Part shown: positions 1 through 7,490 of the stretch, in pieces
How positions within the stretch are numbered: the first letter of the stretch is position 1
Layout of the letters: each line of letters opens with the position of its first letter
Assembly (NCBI GenBank): GCA_949127925.1
Contig: CASBQX010000209.1
Location: 1 to 15,813 of the forward strand
DNA: 15,813 nucleotides
Direction of reading: 5' to 3'
Source: Synechococcales cyanobacterium PMM_0002
Lineage (GTDB): Bacteria; Cyanobacteriota; Cyanobacteriia; Elainellales; Elainellaceae
Program-made: the position numbers and the translations under genes
Notes under the pieces: generated by a model
Told to the model about the DNA's origin: nothing
What the model saw: the letters and a program-made list of their open reading frames with translations, nothing else
Database searches by the model: none

Positions 1-965
1 CCATTGATCCGCACTGCATAGCGGCCAATCACAGCATCAAACCACCCGCAGCGGCGACGTCGCCCAGTCGTGGTACCAAATTCAGCACCGCGATCGCACA
101 ACAGATCTCCCAATTCGCCGTTTAGCTCGGTGGGAAATGGCCCTTCACCGACCCGTGTTGTATACGCCTTGGCGACGCCAATCACTCGGTCGATGATAGT
201 AGGTCCCACCCCGGCACCAACACAGGCACCTCCTGCCACTGGGTTTGAAGAGGTGACATAGGGATAGGTGCCGTGATCTAAATCCAGCAGGGTTCCCTGT
301 GCGCCTTCAAATAAGATGTTGCGACGCTGCTGCACCGCGTCCGCAATTCGCAATGAGCTATCGACCACATGATGACGCAGCCGTTCAGCATAGCCCAGAT
401 ATTCTTCAATTACCGCGTTGGGATCAAGGGGCGATAGCCCATAGAGCTTCTCAAGAATGACGTTCTTGTGCTGAACCGCCCAAGTTAACTGTTTCCGCAG
501 CCCGTCTGGATCCATCAAGTCAATCATGCGGATGCCAGTGCGTTCGGACTTGTCGGCATAGGTTGGCCCAATCCCCCGCCCTGTCGTGCCAATTTTGTGG
601 CTGCCCCGTTGCTCTTCGGACGCCTGGTCAATGAGCCGATGGTAGGGCATGGTGACATGGGCGGTTTCCGAAATCAGCAGGTTTGCTGTAGAGATGCCTA
701 GCTCAGCTAGTTGATCAAGTTCTTGCAATAGAACGCGGGGATCAATCACCGTTCCTGAACCAATGATGCACTCCGTACTGGGGTACAAAATCCCAGATGG
801 AATCAGGTGCAACTTGAAGGTCTGCCCCTGTACAACTACCGTGTGTCCGGCGTTAACGCCCCCTTGATAACGCACAACCATGTCTGCTGACTTGCTGAGC
901 AGGTCAGTAATCTTGCCTTTTCCTTCATCGCCCCATTGGGCTCCAATTACAACAACGTTTGCCAA
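1..965 (-). CDS. purA: Adenylosuccinate synthetase, 3' part beyond window
   Basis: The enzyme joins IMP and aspartate using GTP to make adenylosuccinate, the first committed step from IMP to AMP, in the cytosol. About 321 codons are visible of a family length near 430-440; the C-terminus lies left of the window. Reading the minus strand gives ANVVVIGAQWGDEGKGKIT at the N-terminus, the GTP-binding signature, with Asp13 and His41 (in NAGHTV) at the expected catalytic positions. Further on are GTTGRGIGPTYADK, the FEGAQGTLLDLDHGTYPYVT switch region and GVAKAYTTRVGEGPFPTE, all hallmark PurA motifs. The start chosen is TTG at 965, directly before the conserved ANVVVIG; no ATG lies nearby in frame and the Shine-Dalgarno signal is weak, so the exact start is less certain than the identity. 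It is divergent from the deaminase-family gene, so two purine-related genes share a 141-bp intergenic region. Confidence 0.96.
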   Translation of the reverse strand, partial: MANVVVIGAQWGDEGKGKITDLLSKSADMVVRYQGGVNAGHTVVVQGQTFKLHLIPSGILYPSTECIIGSGTVIDPRVLLQELDQLAELGISTANLLISETAHVTMPYHRLIDQASEEQRGSHKIGTTGRGIGPTYADKSERTGIRMIDLMDPDGLRKQLTWAVQHKNVILEKLYGLSPLDPNAVIEEYLGYAERLRHHVVDSSLRIADAVQQRRNILFEGAQGTLLDLDHGTYPYVTSSNPVAGGACVGAGVGPTIIDRVIGVAKAYTTRVGEGPFPTELNGELGDLLCDRGAEFGTTTGRRRRCGWFDAVIGRYAVRIN

Positions 966-1106
966 AGCCGTAAGGTTGCTAGAATTTTCAAATAAATGCG
1001 CAAACTCCCATTATCGTCAGGCTATGTTACCCCTGTCAATGCTAAAAATTGATAAATGCGTCAATGATAGAGGAATGAGTGCATTTGGTTATTTTGAGAG
1101 GTACTT

Positions 1107-2147
1107 GTGACGCTATACGCTGAGTTGCATCGCCATTTGGGAGGCTCCGTAGTCCCTCGAATTTTGTGGCGTTATTTTCAACGAAACCAGCCAGATTTGG
1201 CAGAACGCTTCCTAGATTATTCCGAGTTTGAAGACTTCTACACCAGACCCCGCAACACTCTGGCAGAATATCTTGAACTGCATACGTTAGTGGAAAGTGT
1301 GCAGACGCAGGACACGCTGCCGTACTTCATTTATCGGCTGATGCGAGGTGCCTATGTGTTTGAAAACTTGGCCTACCTGGAGCTACGCTACACGCCCTAT
1401 CTGCGGACGCCCGACCATCTAAGCCAGTCGGAGCGGATTGATTTGATGACGCAGATTGTGGAGGTGGTGGGGCAAGCCAGTCAGTTTGGCGAATACCCGA
1501 TTGCCACCAGCCAAATTCTATGCATGCACTCGCGCTTGCCCTACGAGGTGAACCGAGCCATTGTCGAGCTGGCGGCGCACATGGGGCAATATGTGTGTGG
1601 CATCGACTTGGCTGGGGGTGATGGGCACTACCGCGATCGCCTCGACGAGTTTATTCAGCTCTACGATTACGCGCGATCGCTAGGGCTAAAAACGACGGGG
1701 CATCTCTATGAAACCGTTGACGGCTGCTACCCTGAGCTGTTGCCCTACCTGATGCGAATCGGGCATGGCATCCAGATTCCGCTACTGCACCCCGAATTGC
1801 TGCCTCAAGTCGCGCGGCAAGGTCAATGTTTGGAGGTTTGCCCGACTACGTATTTAAAAACAGGAACACTGCAAGATTTACATCAGCTAAAGGTCGTGTT
1901 CGATCGCTGCTTCGATGCGGGGGTAGACATTGCGATCTGCACCGACAATGCCGGACTGCATAACGTGCGTCTGCCGTTTGAGTATGAAAGCCTGTTGACC
2001 CACAATATCATCGACTTCACTCAGCTCAAAGCCTGCCAAGATGCTGCGTTTCGTCATGCCTTTGCCTGGAAACATGCACAGCGACCAGAGCGCATCTTAA
2101 ATGGAATCTTGCATCCGGCAGTACCTGAGGAGGCCAATTCCTACTGA
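1107..2147 (+). CDS. Adenosine deaminase family amidohydrolase
   Basis: A 346-residue TIM-barrel metal hydrolase of the adenosine/AMP deaminase family. Motifs occur in family order: HxH at His8 and His10 (ELHRHLGGS), the substrate-loop motif GIDLAGGDG at 165-173, HxxE at His199 and Glu202 (GHLYE), RIGHG with His220, CPTTYLKT at 245-252, and the metal-ligand motif CTDNAG with Asp280. In classical adenosine deaminase the last motif is TDDP and the HxxE motif is HAGE. Here Asn281 replaces the second Asp, which normally contacts the substrate, so adenosine may not be the substrate. The start is GTG at 1107, preceded by GAGAGG with a 5-nt gap, a good ribosome site. It stands divergent to purA, which fits purine metabolism but does not prove it. 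Length is normal for the family. Family assignment is secure; substrate is unknown. Confidence 0.88.
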   Translation: MTLYAELHRHLGGSVVPRILWRYFQRNQPDLAERFLDYSEFEDFYTRPRNTLAEYLELHTLVESVQTQDTLPYFIYRLMRGAYVFENLAYLELRYTPYLRTPDHLSQSERIDLMTQIVEVVGQASQFGEYPIATSQILCMHSRLPYEVNRAIVELAAHMGQYVCGIDLAGGDGHYRDRLDEFIQLYDYARSLGLKTTGHLYETVDGCYPELLPYLMRIGHGIQIPLLHPELLPQVARQGQCLEVCPTTYLKTGTLQDLHQLKVVFDRCFDAGVDIAICTDNAGLHNVRLPFEYESLLTHNIIDFTQLKACQDAAFRHAFAWKHAQRPERILNGILHPAVPEEANSY

Positions 2148-2154
2148 GGTTTGA

Positions 2155-2191
2155 TTGGATGAAAGCTCTAGTTAGCGGGGCTTTCGTCCAA
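2155..2191 (+). terminator. Hairpin just after the deaminase-family gene
   Basis: An inverted repeat starts 8 nt after the stop codon: TTGGA (2155-2159) pairs with TCCAA (2187-2191) and GAAAGC (2161-2166) with GCTTTC (2180-2185). G-U pairs complete a stem of about 15 pairs around a 7-nt loop. A T-rich but interrupted stretch follows. It probably ends transcription of the upstream gene, although a clean U-tract is missing. Confidence 0.55.
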
Positions 2192-2192
2192 C

Positions 2193-2231
2193 TTGATTCA
2201 CTATTTTGATTTACTATTTTGCTTCACTGGT
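2193..2231. repeat. Short tandem repeat, 13-bp unit
   Basis: TTGATTCACTATT at 2193-2205 is followed directly by TTGATTTACTATT at 2206-2218 (one mismatch) and by a decayed third copy starting TTGCTTCACT. It is AT-rich and lies in the spacer before the ABC1 kinase gene. Confidence 0.65.
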
Positions 2232-2340
2232 TTCACTCAGCCCTTTGAAAAAAGCGCCCTTAAACTAGGCATAGACAGAAACTGATGGGATGAGCCTGAA
2301 GAAATTTGTGTCTTTATAGACGGAGAAGTTTGTAGTTTTC

Positions 2341-2346
2341 TATACT
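2341..2346 (+). promoter_or_regulatory. Possible -10 box of the ABC1 kinase gene
   Basis: TATACT is a good sigma-70 -10 hexamer upstream of the long leader. No convincing -35 hexamer lies 16-18 nt before it (the bases are roughly AGACGG), so the call rests on one box and on position. Confidence 0.3.
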
Positions 2347-2354
2347 ATAGTTAA

Positions 2355-2530
2355 GTGGATCAAAAGAACCGGGAAGCCTGGTCTGAAAGTATAGCTTTGC
2401 AACCGATGCGGACTTTCCCGGAGGGGAATGCTGGCGTGCAGATATATTTAGTCAAACTGGATATCTGCGGTCAGGGTCGAAAGAGTGACGACGTTCGTTG
2501 TTGGTCTCCGTTAAAGGGGCGTTAAAAGGC
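2355..2530 (+). promoter_or_regulatory. Structured leader of the ABC1 kinase gene, class unknown
   Basis: This stretch lies between the likely promoter and the kinase coding region and holds two clear inverted repeats. CCGGGAA (2369-2375) pairs with TTCCCGG (2415-2421), enclosing a smaller AAAG/CTTT hairpin (2386-2389 with 2394-2397). GCAGATAT (2438-2445) pairs perfectly with ATATCTGC (2461-2468) around a 15-nt loop. GGAGGGG at 2420-2426 overlaps the end of the first stem and could be sequestered by it. I compared it from memory with cobalamin, TPP, c-di-GMP, c-di-AMP, glycine, SAM, guanidine, fluoride and glutamine riboswitches and found no match. It could be a regulatory leader, a small RNA or coincidence. 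Confidence 0.35.
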
Positions 2531-2569
2531 GTGAATGAGCTTAGTTCAGGTCAGTTTGGTTCTAGTCAG

Positions 2570-4252
2570 ATGCGGCGCTACGATCCAATCGCGATCGCCC
2601 GCTACCATAGCCGTAGACCGTGGAAAGCGGTTTGGCGGGCATTCAATATTATTAGGCTATTTCTTGGATTTGTTTTAGGTCTCAAGTTAGACGACTGGTT
2701 GCATCGGGCTGAAGCCAGCAAGCTGAACCGAGCGGTTCAGCTGCGGACTATTTTGACCCGGTTGGGACCTACCTTCATTAAGGTGGGGCAGGCGCTTTCT
2801 ACTCGGCCCGATTTGGTGCGGCAAGATTTTTTGGTAGAGCTAGAGAAATTGCAGGATCGACTGCCTCCGTTTCCCAATGCGATCGCCTTCCACATTATTG
2901 AAGCCGAGCTAGGCCGAGCGGTGGGAGACATCTACAGTGAAATCTCTTCTAACCCAGTGGCAGCCGCTAGCTTAGGGCAGGTTTATTGCGCTCGTCTTCA
3001 TTCTGGCGAAGCGGTGGCCGTCAAGGTGCAGCGTCCGAACCTGCTGCCCACAATCATGCTCGACCTGTATCTGATGCGCTGGGCAGCGGGCTGGATAGCT
3101 CCGTGGCTGCCGCTGAATCTGGGGCATGATCTAACGTTGGTGGTTGATGAATTTGGCAGCAAACTGTTTGAAGAAATTGATTACTTAAATGAAGGGCGCA
3201 ACGCAGAGAGATTTGCAGCGAACTTTCAAGCCGACCTCACCGTTAAGGTGCCGTCTATCTACTGGCGCTACAGCAGCCAGCATGTGCTGACGTTAGAGTG
3301 GATTGACGGTTTTAAACTAAACGACACTCAGCGGATCCAGGAAGCAGGGCTGGCAACCGATACGCTAATTCAGACGGGCGTAACGGCTGGGCTGCGCCAA
3401 CTTCTAGAATTTGGCTTTTTCCATGCCGATCCCCATCCCGGCAACTTGTTTGCTTTAGCAGATGGGCGGATGGCCTACATCGATTTTGGCATGATGGATC
3501 AGCTGAGTCAGGAGATGAAAGAGACCCTGGTTGATTCAGTGGTGCATCTGATTAACAGCGACTATCAAGAGCTAGCAACAGACTTTGTCAAGCTGGGATT
3601 CTTAACCCCCGAAACCGACATTAGACCCATCATCCCAGCCCTAGAGGCGGTGTTTAAAGACGCGCTGGGTGAAAGTGTAGGAGACTTTAACTTCAAAACG
3701 ATTACCGACCAGTTTTCGGCCTTGATGTACGAGTATCCGTTCCGCTTGCCTGCTAAGTTTGCCCTAATTATTCGTTCTTTAATCACCCAGGAAGGGCTAG
3801 CGCTCAGCCTCAATCCTCGTTTTAAGATTGTGGAGGTGGCGTATCCGTACGTCGCAAAACGGCTGCTGACCGGGGAAACGCCTCAGCTGCGCCGTCGCCT
3901 ATTGGATATGTTGTTTAAAGACGGCAAACTCAATTGGCAGCGGTTAGAAAACCTGATTGCGATCGCCCGTTCTGACCACAGTTTCGACGTATTGCCCACT
4001 GCCCAGCTCGGCTTGCAATATCTCTTTTCCGATGAAGGGCAGCTTCTGCGGCGGCAGGTACTGCTGGCCTTAGTAGAAGACGATCGCATTCATACAGAAG
4101 AGGTGCAGCGCGTCTGGAATTTAGTCAAAGACGATCTCCAGCCCAATCGCTTGTTGGGAGCCGCTTGGGGGGCGATCGCTGAGTTTTCGACAGAACGGGC
4201 AGCAGCTCTGCTCCCGTTTCCTGTCGCCACCCTCTTAGCGCCACCCTCTTAG
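2570..4252 (+). CDS. AarF/UbiB (ABC1) family atypical protein kinase
   Basis: An atypical kinase-like protein of the family that includes bacterial UbiB, yeast Coq8 and plastid ABC1K proteins, linked to isoprenoid-quinone and membrane-lipid homeostasis. From the ATG at 2570 it has 560 residues. Diagnostic motifs are KVGQ at 71-74, the Ala-rich loop AAASLGQ at 131-137 replacing a normal P-loop, the ATP-site Lys152 in VAVKVQRP, the ExD motif E202-I-D204, catalytic HADPHPGN at 285-292 and the DFG motif at 305-307. A hydrophobic stretch near 27-40 may lie on the membrane; I see no clear C-terminal membrane span. The start is uncertain: ATG 2570 gives the MRRYDP...RYHSRRPW N-terminus seen in relatives, GTG 2531 adds 13 residues and TTG 2498 adds 24, and none has a good Shine-Dalgarno. 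The C-terminal tail is encoded by a tandem repeat that also supplies the stop codon. Which of the several cyanobacterial paralogues this is cannot be told here. Confidence 0.9.
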   Translation: MRRYDPIAIARYHSRRPWKAVWRAFNIIRLFLGFVLGLKLDDWLHRAEASKLNRAVQLRTILTRLGPTFIKVGQALSTRPDLVRQDFLVELEKLQDRLPPFPNAIAFHIIEAELGRAVGDIYSEISSNPVAAASLGQVYCARLHSGEAVAVKVQRPNLLPTIMLDLYLMRWAAGWIAPWLPLNLGHDLTLVVDEFGSKLFEEIDYLNEGRNAERFAANFQADLTVKVPSIYWRYSSQHVLTLEWIDGFKLNDTQRIQEAGLATDTLIQTGVTAGLRQLLEFGFFHADPHPGNLFALADGRMAYIDFGMMDQLSQEMKETLVDSVVHLINSDYQELATDFVKLGFLTPETDIRPIIPALEAVFKDALGESVGDFNFKTITDQFSALMYEYPFRLPAKFALIIRSLITQEGLALSLNPRFKIVEVAYPYVAKRLLTGETPQLRRRLLDMLFKDGKLNWQRLENLIAIARSDHSFDVLPTAQLGLQYLFSDEGQLLRRQVLLALVEDDRIHTEEVQRVWNLVKDDLQPNRLLGAAWGAIAEFSTERAAALLPFPVATLLAPPS

Positions 4253-4268
4253 TACCACCTCCTTAGTA
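4227..4268. repeat. Tandem repeat, three 14-bp units, over a gene end
   Basis: CCACCCTCTTAGCG (4227-4240), CCACCCTCTTAGTA (4241-4254) and CCACCTCCTTAGTA (4255-4268) are directly joined. Copy one is read as coding sequence of the ABC1 kinase; copy two, shifted by two bases, gives the TAG stop at 4250-4252; copy three is downstream. Confidence 0.85.
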
Positions 4269-4298
4269 CCTAGTAGAAGACGGCGCAAGTTTAGCTAT

Positions 4299-4344
4299 CG
4301 TAGGGCGGGCATCTTGCCTGCGCAGGCTGGAAGCCTGCACTACG
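4299..4344. repeat. Palindromic intergenic element, possible two-way terminator
   Basis: Two 23-bp arms meet without a spacer: 18 positions pair, two are G-U and three mismatch, with ends CGTAG/CTACG and centre CCTGC/GCAGG. The GGCATCTTGCCTGC and GCAGGCTGGAAGCCTGC blocks resemble a palindromic repeat that I recall as common between genes of many cyanobacteria (recollection, not searched). It sits between two converging genes and could stop transcription from both sides. Confidence 0.6.
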
Positions 4345-4393
4345 AACGGTAGGCAGATTTACGCCTCAGGCTACTAACTAGAATTAGCCCTGC

Positions 4394-5581
4394 TCACCAC
4401 TCCACACGGGTTCGTTCTTGCACAACCTGTTCATAGGTCGCTGCGGTTTGGGCGGCCAGTTTTTCCCAGCTAAATCGACGATCTAAATCTTCATAGGCAT
4501 TATTTGCGAGCCATTGCGAATAGTCGGGATGGCGCAGCACGTCCAAAATGCCCCAGGCTAGAGAGCCGGGATCGTTGGTTTGGGTCACAACCCCGGTGAT
4601 GGTATGGCGGACAACCTCTGGCAATCCACCCGTATCGGATACGACTGCTGGCACTCGAGCCGCAAAACTTTCTAGGACGACGATACCAAAGGGTTCATAT
4701 AGGCTAGGGAATACGGCGCAGTCGGCGATCGCCTGAAACCTATCCAAATCGGCATCGGACATGAAGCCCGTGAAATAACACTGGTTCCAAATCCCTAGTT
4801 CCCATGCCTGACGCTTCAAATGCTCAGTGGAGCCGCTGCCAATCAGCACAACCTTGACGGCATGACCCATTTCCCAAATTATTTTGGGCGCAGCGTTGAG
4901 CAGCACTTGGACACCCTTTTCATGCGTCATGCGGCCTACATAATAAACAATCCGCTCTGTATCGGCGGCATAGTTGCGTCGAAAGGCTTGATAGTCAAAC
5001 TCATGACGCAATAGTTTCTTCTCAGGCCGGATCCCGTTATAAATTACGTCAATTTTGTCCCATGGGCTATGGAGCACCCGCTCTGCCTCTCGGCGCATGT
5101 AGTCGGTGCAGACAATCACGCGCCAAGACTCGAACGCCAATGTCCGCTCCTTGCTGCCAATGTAGTGATGAGTGGGGTTGTGTAGCCCATTGTGGCGGCC
5201 TGATTCCGTCGCATGGATGGTTGTGACCAACGGCACCTTAAAGGCATGCTTAAGGGCGATCGCGGCATCTCCGACTAGCCAATCGTGTGCATGAATCAGA
5301 TCAAACGGTCCATCTTCTAAAAGCAGCTTGCCACCCTGATGACCCATGCTGTTATTCATGTTGGCTACCCAGTGAAAAAAGTCGTGCCCCAACTGCACGG
5401 GAACGCGATGTACGCGCACGCCTTCAACCACCTCATAGCGAGGAGTCTGCCCAAACTCGACGGTCAGCAAATGTACCTCATGCCCCAGCTTAACCAGTTC
5501 AGGGTAAAGCTCCGACACATGGCGGGCAATGCCCCCAATAATTCGGGGCGGAAACTCCCACGCCAGAACCAGAATCTTCAT
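4394..5581 (-). CDS. GT4 family glycosyltransferase (GT-B fold)
   Basis: A 395-residue retaining glycosyltransferase of CAZy family GT4 with two Rossmann domains. N-terminal features: MKILVLAWEFPP, the nucleotide-loop motif IIGGIARHV with Gly16-Gly17, and HAHDW at 97-101, as in glycogen/starch-synthase-like enzymes. C-terminal features: GRMTHEKG at 216-223 with Arg217 and Lys222 for the donor phosphates, and the EX7E motif EPFGIVVLE (Glu296, Glu304), followed by SDTGGLPEVV. No signal peptide or membrane span is seen, so it acts in the cytosol or at the membrane face. It is shorter than true GlgA (about 480 residues), so glycogen synthase is not supported; donor and acceptor sugars cannot be read from the sequence. 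The start ATG at 5579-5581 is directly followed by the conserved beta strand. It is monocistronic in view, convergent with the ABC1 kinase gene and divergent from sasA across a long gap. Confidence 0.9.
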   Translation of the reverse strand: MKILVLAWEFPPRIIGGIARHVSELYPELVKLGHEVHLLTVEFGQTPRYEVVEGVRVHRVPVQLGHDFFHWVANMNNSMGHQGGKLLLEDGPFDLIHAHDWLVGDAAIALKHAFKVPLVTTIHATESGRHNGLHNPTHHYIGSKERTLAFESWRVIVCTDYMRREAERVLHSPWDKIDVIYNGIRPEKKLLRHEFDYQAFRRNYAADTERIVYYVGRMTHEKGVQVLLNAAPKIIWEMGHAVKVVLIGSGSTEHLKRQAWELGIWNQCYFTGFMSDADLDRFQAIADCAVFPSLYEPFGIVVLESFAARVPAVVSDTGGLPEVVRHTITGVVTQTNDPGSLAWGILDVLRHPDYSQWLANNAYEDLDRRFSWEKLAAQTAATYEQVVQERTRVEW

Positions 5582-5824
5582 CTCTCTGCCCAGCTCTCTC
5601 TAAACAAATTGCAAGAATAAATAGCACCAACTGTACACTGCTTCTTGTTTCCCCTGAAATAACGGATCAATAGGAGCGTTAAAGGGTATCGCTTCATCGC
5701 ACTCACAGATTTTGTGCTGCCAAATTTTTAGCCTGAACATCCTCCGGTAAAAAGCATAGCCCGGTAAAAATTTTGGTTCTTCGCCAGACCGCTCCCTCTT
5801 CCATGCTCTAACATTTTTGTCCTT

Positions 5825-5852
5825 CATAGGTGTCGTCGCATAGGTGTCGTCG
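5825..5852. repeat. Perfect tandem duplication, 14-bp unit
   Basis: CATAGGTGTCGTCG occurs twice with no spacer (5825-5838 and 5839-5852). Identity of the copies suggests a recent slippage or duplication event. Confidence 0.85.
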
Positions 5853-6129
5853 CTCATTTATGAAATATTTGCTGGATAAAACATCCCGCTCAGAGGGTAG
5901 AACCTGATCCAAATTTAGCGTCAGATGGTTGTTGCTACCGATGACAGGCTGTTCTATGAGCATCAGTGACAAGTCTGGGCAATCGAGATCGTCTACAGTT
6001 AGATTAGGATGCAAATGTTGCGATTTAGATGCAAAACTAAATAATGTAACGCAAGGCTTAGTCCCTTTATGGTGGGTCAGGCCGGGTCAAAGGCCACATT
6101 GAGCCATGTTATTGAAGTGAGGCGATCGC

Positions 6130-6201
6130 GCTTCTAGCTCAGAACCGTGCTTCTAGCTCAGAACCCTGCTTCTAGCTCAGAACCCTGCTTCTAGCTCAGA
6201 A
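6130..6201. repeat. Tandem array, 19-bp unit, 3.8 copies, upstream of sasA
   Basis: Units GCTTCTAGCTCAGAACCCT start at 6130, 6149, 6168 and 6187; the first ends CGT instead of CCT, and the fourth is cut after 15 bases. The array ends 65 nt before the sasA start, so it lies in its promoter or leader region. The unit contains the overlapping CTAG and AGCT palindromes. The left edge touches a HIP1 octamer at 6122-6129. Confidence 0.9.
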
Positions 6202-6266
6202 ATAGCTACCAAAATCACTGCCTTCCAGATTTTTTACACCCATTTCAACTCCTGAAGCCAGACCGC

Positions 6267-7445
6267 ATGGAGCCAGCACCCAGCCCATCTACTCGCTCAG
6301 AAGCGTCTTTGCAGCTATTGCTGTTTGTTGATAATCGCCTCAGTTCTGATGAAAAGATTCGCCAGATTCGCAATCGATTCACAGAGCTACGGGCAGACTA
6401 TGACTTTGACTTGCAAATTATCGATGTCGGCGACCAGCCGCACCTAGCAGAGCACTTTAAGCTAATTGCAACGCCAACGTTGATCAAAGTCTACCCAGAA
6501 CCTCGACAAACCCTAGCGGGTAGCGATCTAAGCGCCCAGATCGAAAACTGGTGGCATCGCTGGCGGCAAGCTAGCGAAGACTATGATGCCAGTGTCCAGT
6601 CGCGCGTTGGCAACCTTCGCGCCCTGCCTACCCCGTCTCTCAATGACTCGCTTTCTCGTTCAGATCAGCTGATTCAACTATCAGATGATGTTTTTCGACT
6701 TAAGCAAGAAAAAGAGGAACTGCAAGAGCAGCTTGACTTTAAAGATCGGCTGATTTCAATGCTGGCTCATGATCTACGCAATCCCTTAACCGCTGTCTCG
6801 ATCGCCTTAGAGACCCTAGCAATGGGCAATGAAAAGCAAGTAGCCCACGGGGGATCGCGCCTAACGCCTGCAATCATTACTCAGCTGCTCAAACATGCTC
6901 GAACTCAAGCTAAAGCAATTGACCGGATGATTACAGACTTGCTACAAGCGGCTCGCAGTAGTGATGGACGACTCCAGCTTCAGCCCCAAAAAATAGACTT
7001 AGGAGCGCTATGTTTGGCCGTCGTAGACAGCCTTAACGAGCAGTTTCAAGCTAAGGCTCAAACTGTTGTGACCGATATTCCTAGTGATTTGCCAATTGTC
7101 TATGCTGATCCTGAGCGGGTGCGGCAGGTCTTGATTAACTTACTCGATAACGCGATTAAGTACACTCCCGATGCCGGCCAGGTAGACGTGGCTATTTTGC
7201 ACCGCACTGCTCAAAAAGTGCAAATCAGCATATGTGATACGGGACCTGGCATTCCAGGTGACAATCAAGAGCAGATTTTTGATGATTCATTTCGCCTAGA
7301 GCGAGATGCAGAAAAAGCAGGTTACGGCATTGGGCTAGCGGTATGTCAACAAATTGTGCGCGCCCACTATGGCCAAATTTGGGTTAATTCAGAGTTAGGG
7401 CATGGCAGCTGTTTCCACTTCACCCTCCCGGTTTATCGCCCTTAG
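6267..7445 (+). CDS. sasA: Circadian clock output histidine kinase SasA
   Basis: SasA binds the clock ATPase KaiC, autophosphorylates and passes phosphate to the response regulator RpaA, driving daily gene expression. The 392 residues match SasA (near 387) and show its unique architecture. Residues 14-102 form a KaiB-like thioredoxin-fold sensor (LQLLLFVDNRLSS, IIDVGDQPHLAEHF, IATPTLIKVYPEP). A coiled linker near 130-157 (FRLKQEKEELQEQL) follows. The dimerisation and phosphoacceptor domain has MLAHDLRNPL with His168. The ATPase domain has the N box LINLLDNAIKYT (Asn291, Asn295), G1 DTGPGIP at 324-330 and G2 GYGIGLAV from 352. There is no membrane segment, as expected for a cytosolic kinase. 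The ATG at 6267 begins 13 residues before the KaiB-like fold; no clear Shine-Dalgarno is seen. kaiABC and rpaA are not in the window. It converges on the sugar transferase gene with a 45-bp gap. Confidence 0.96.
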   Translation: MEPAPSPSTRSEASLQLLLFVDNRLSSDEKIRQIRNRFTELRADYDFDLQIIDVGDQPHLAEHFKLIATPTLIKVYPEPRQTLAGSDLSAQIENWWHRWRQASEDYDASVQSRVGNLRALPTPSLNDSLSRSDQLIQLSDDVFRLKQEKEELQEQLDFKDRLISMLAHDLRNPLTAVSIALETLAMGNEKQVAHGGSRLTPAIITQLLKHARTQAKAIDRMITDLLQAARSSDGRLQLQPQKIDLGALCLAVVDSLNEQFQAKAQTVVTDIPSDLPIVYADPERVRQVLINLLDNAIKYTPDAGQVDVAILHRTAQKVQISICDTGPGIPGDNQEQIFDDSFRLERDAEKAGYGIGLAVCQQIVRAHYGQIWVNSELGHGSCFHFTLPVYRP

Positions 7446-7490
7446 AGTCAAGGATTAAATAAACCTCAAAACATATCTGATTGCCGATTT

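Larger units (their letters stand above)
5582..6266. other. 685-bp intergenic region between the GT4 gene and sasA
   Basis: It must hold the divergent promoters of both genes, but I cannot assign boxes with confidence. It contains a 14-bp duplication (5825-5852) and a 19-bp repeat array (6130-6201). Two minus-strand open frames of 85 and 68 codons overlap each other around 5808-5857 and look like chance frames. No tRNA or recognised RNA is seen. Confidence 0.6.

Noticed and set aside
880..1110. 76-codon plus-strand frame before the deaminase-family gene
   Set aside because: It lies mostly antisense to the purA N-terminus and has no motif; the overlap with the GTG start at 1107 is accidental.
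5600..6014. Two overlapping minus-strand open frames (85 and 68 codons) upstream of the GT4 gene
   Set aside because: They overlap in different frames, the second starts only with TTG, neither has a ribosome site or recognisable motif, and the 14-bp duplication lies in their overlap. Removing one copy of it does not restore a longer frame. A decayed gene cannot be fully excluded.
6130..6201. CRISPR-like array upstream of sasA
   Set aside because: The 19-bp units are joined directly, with no variable spacers, so this is a simple tandem repeat.
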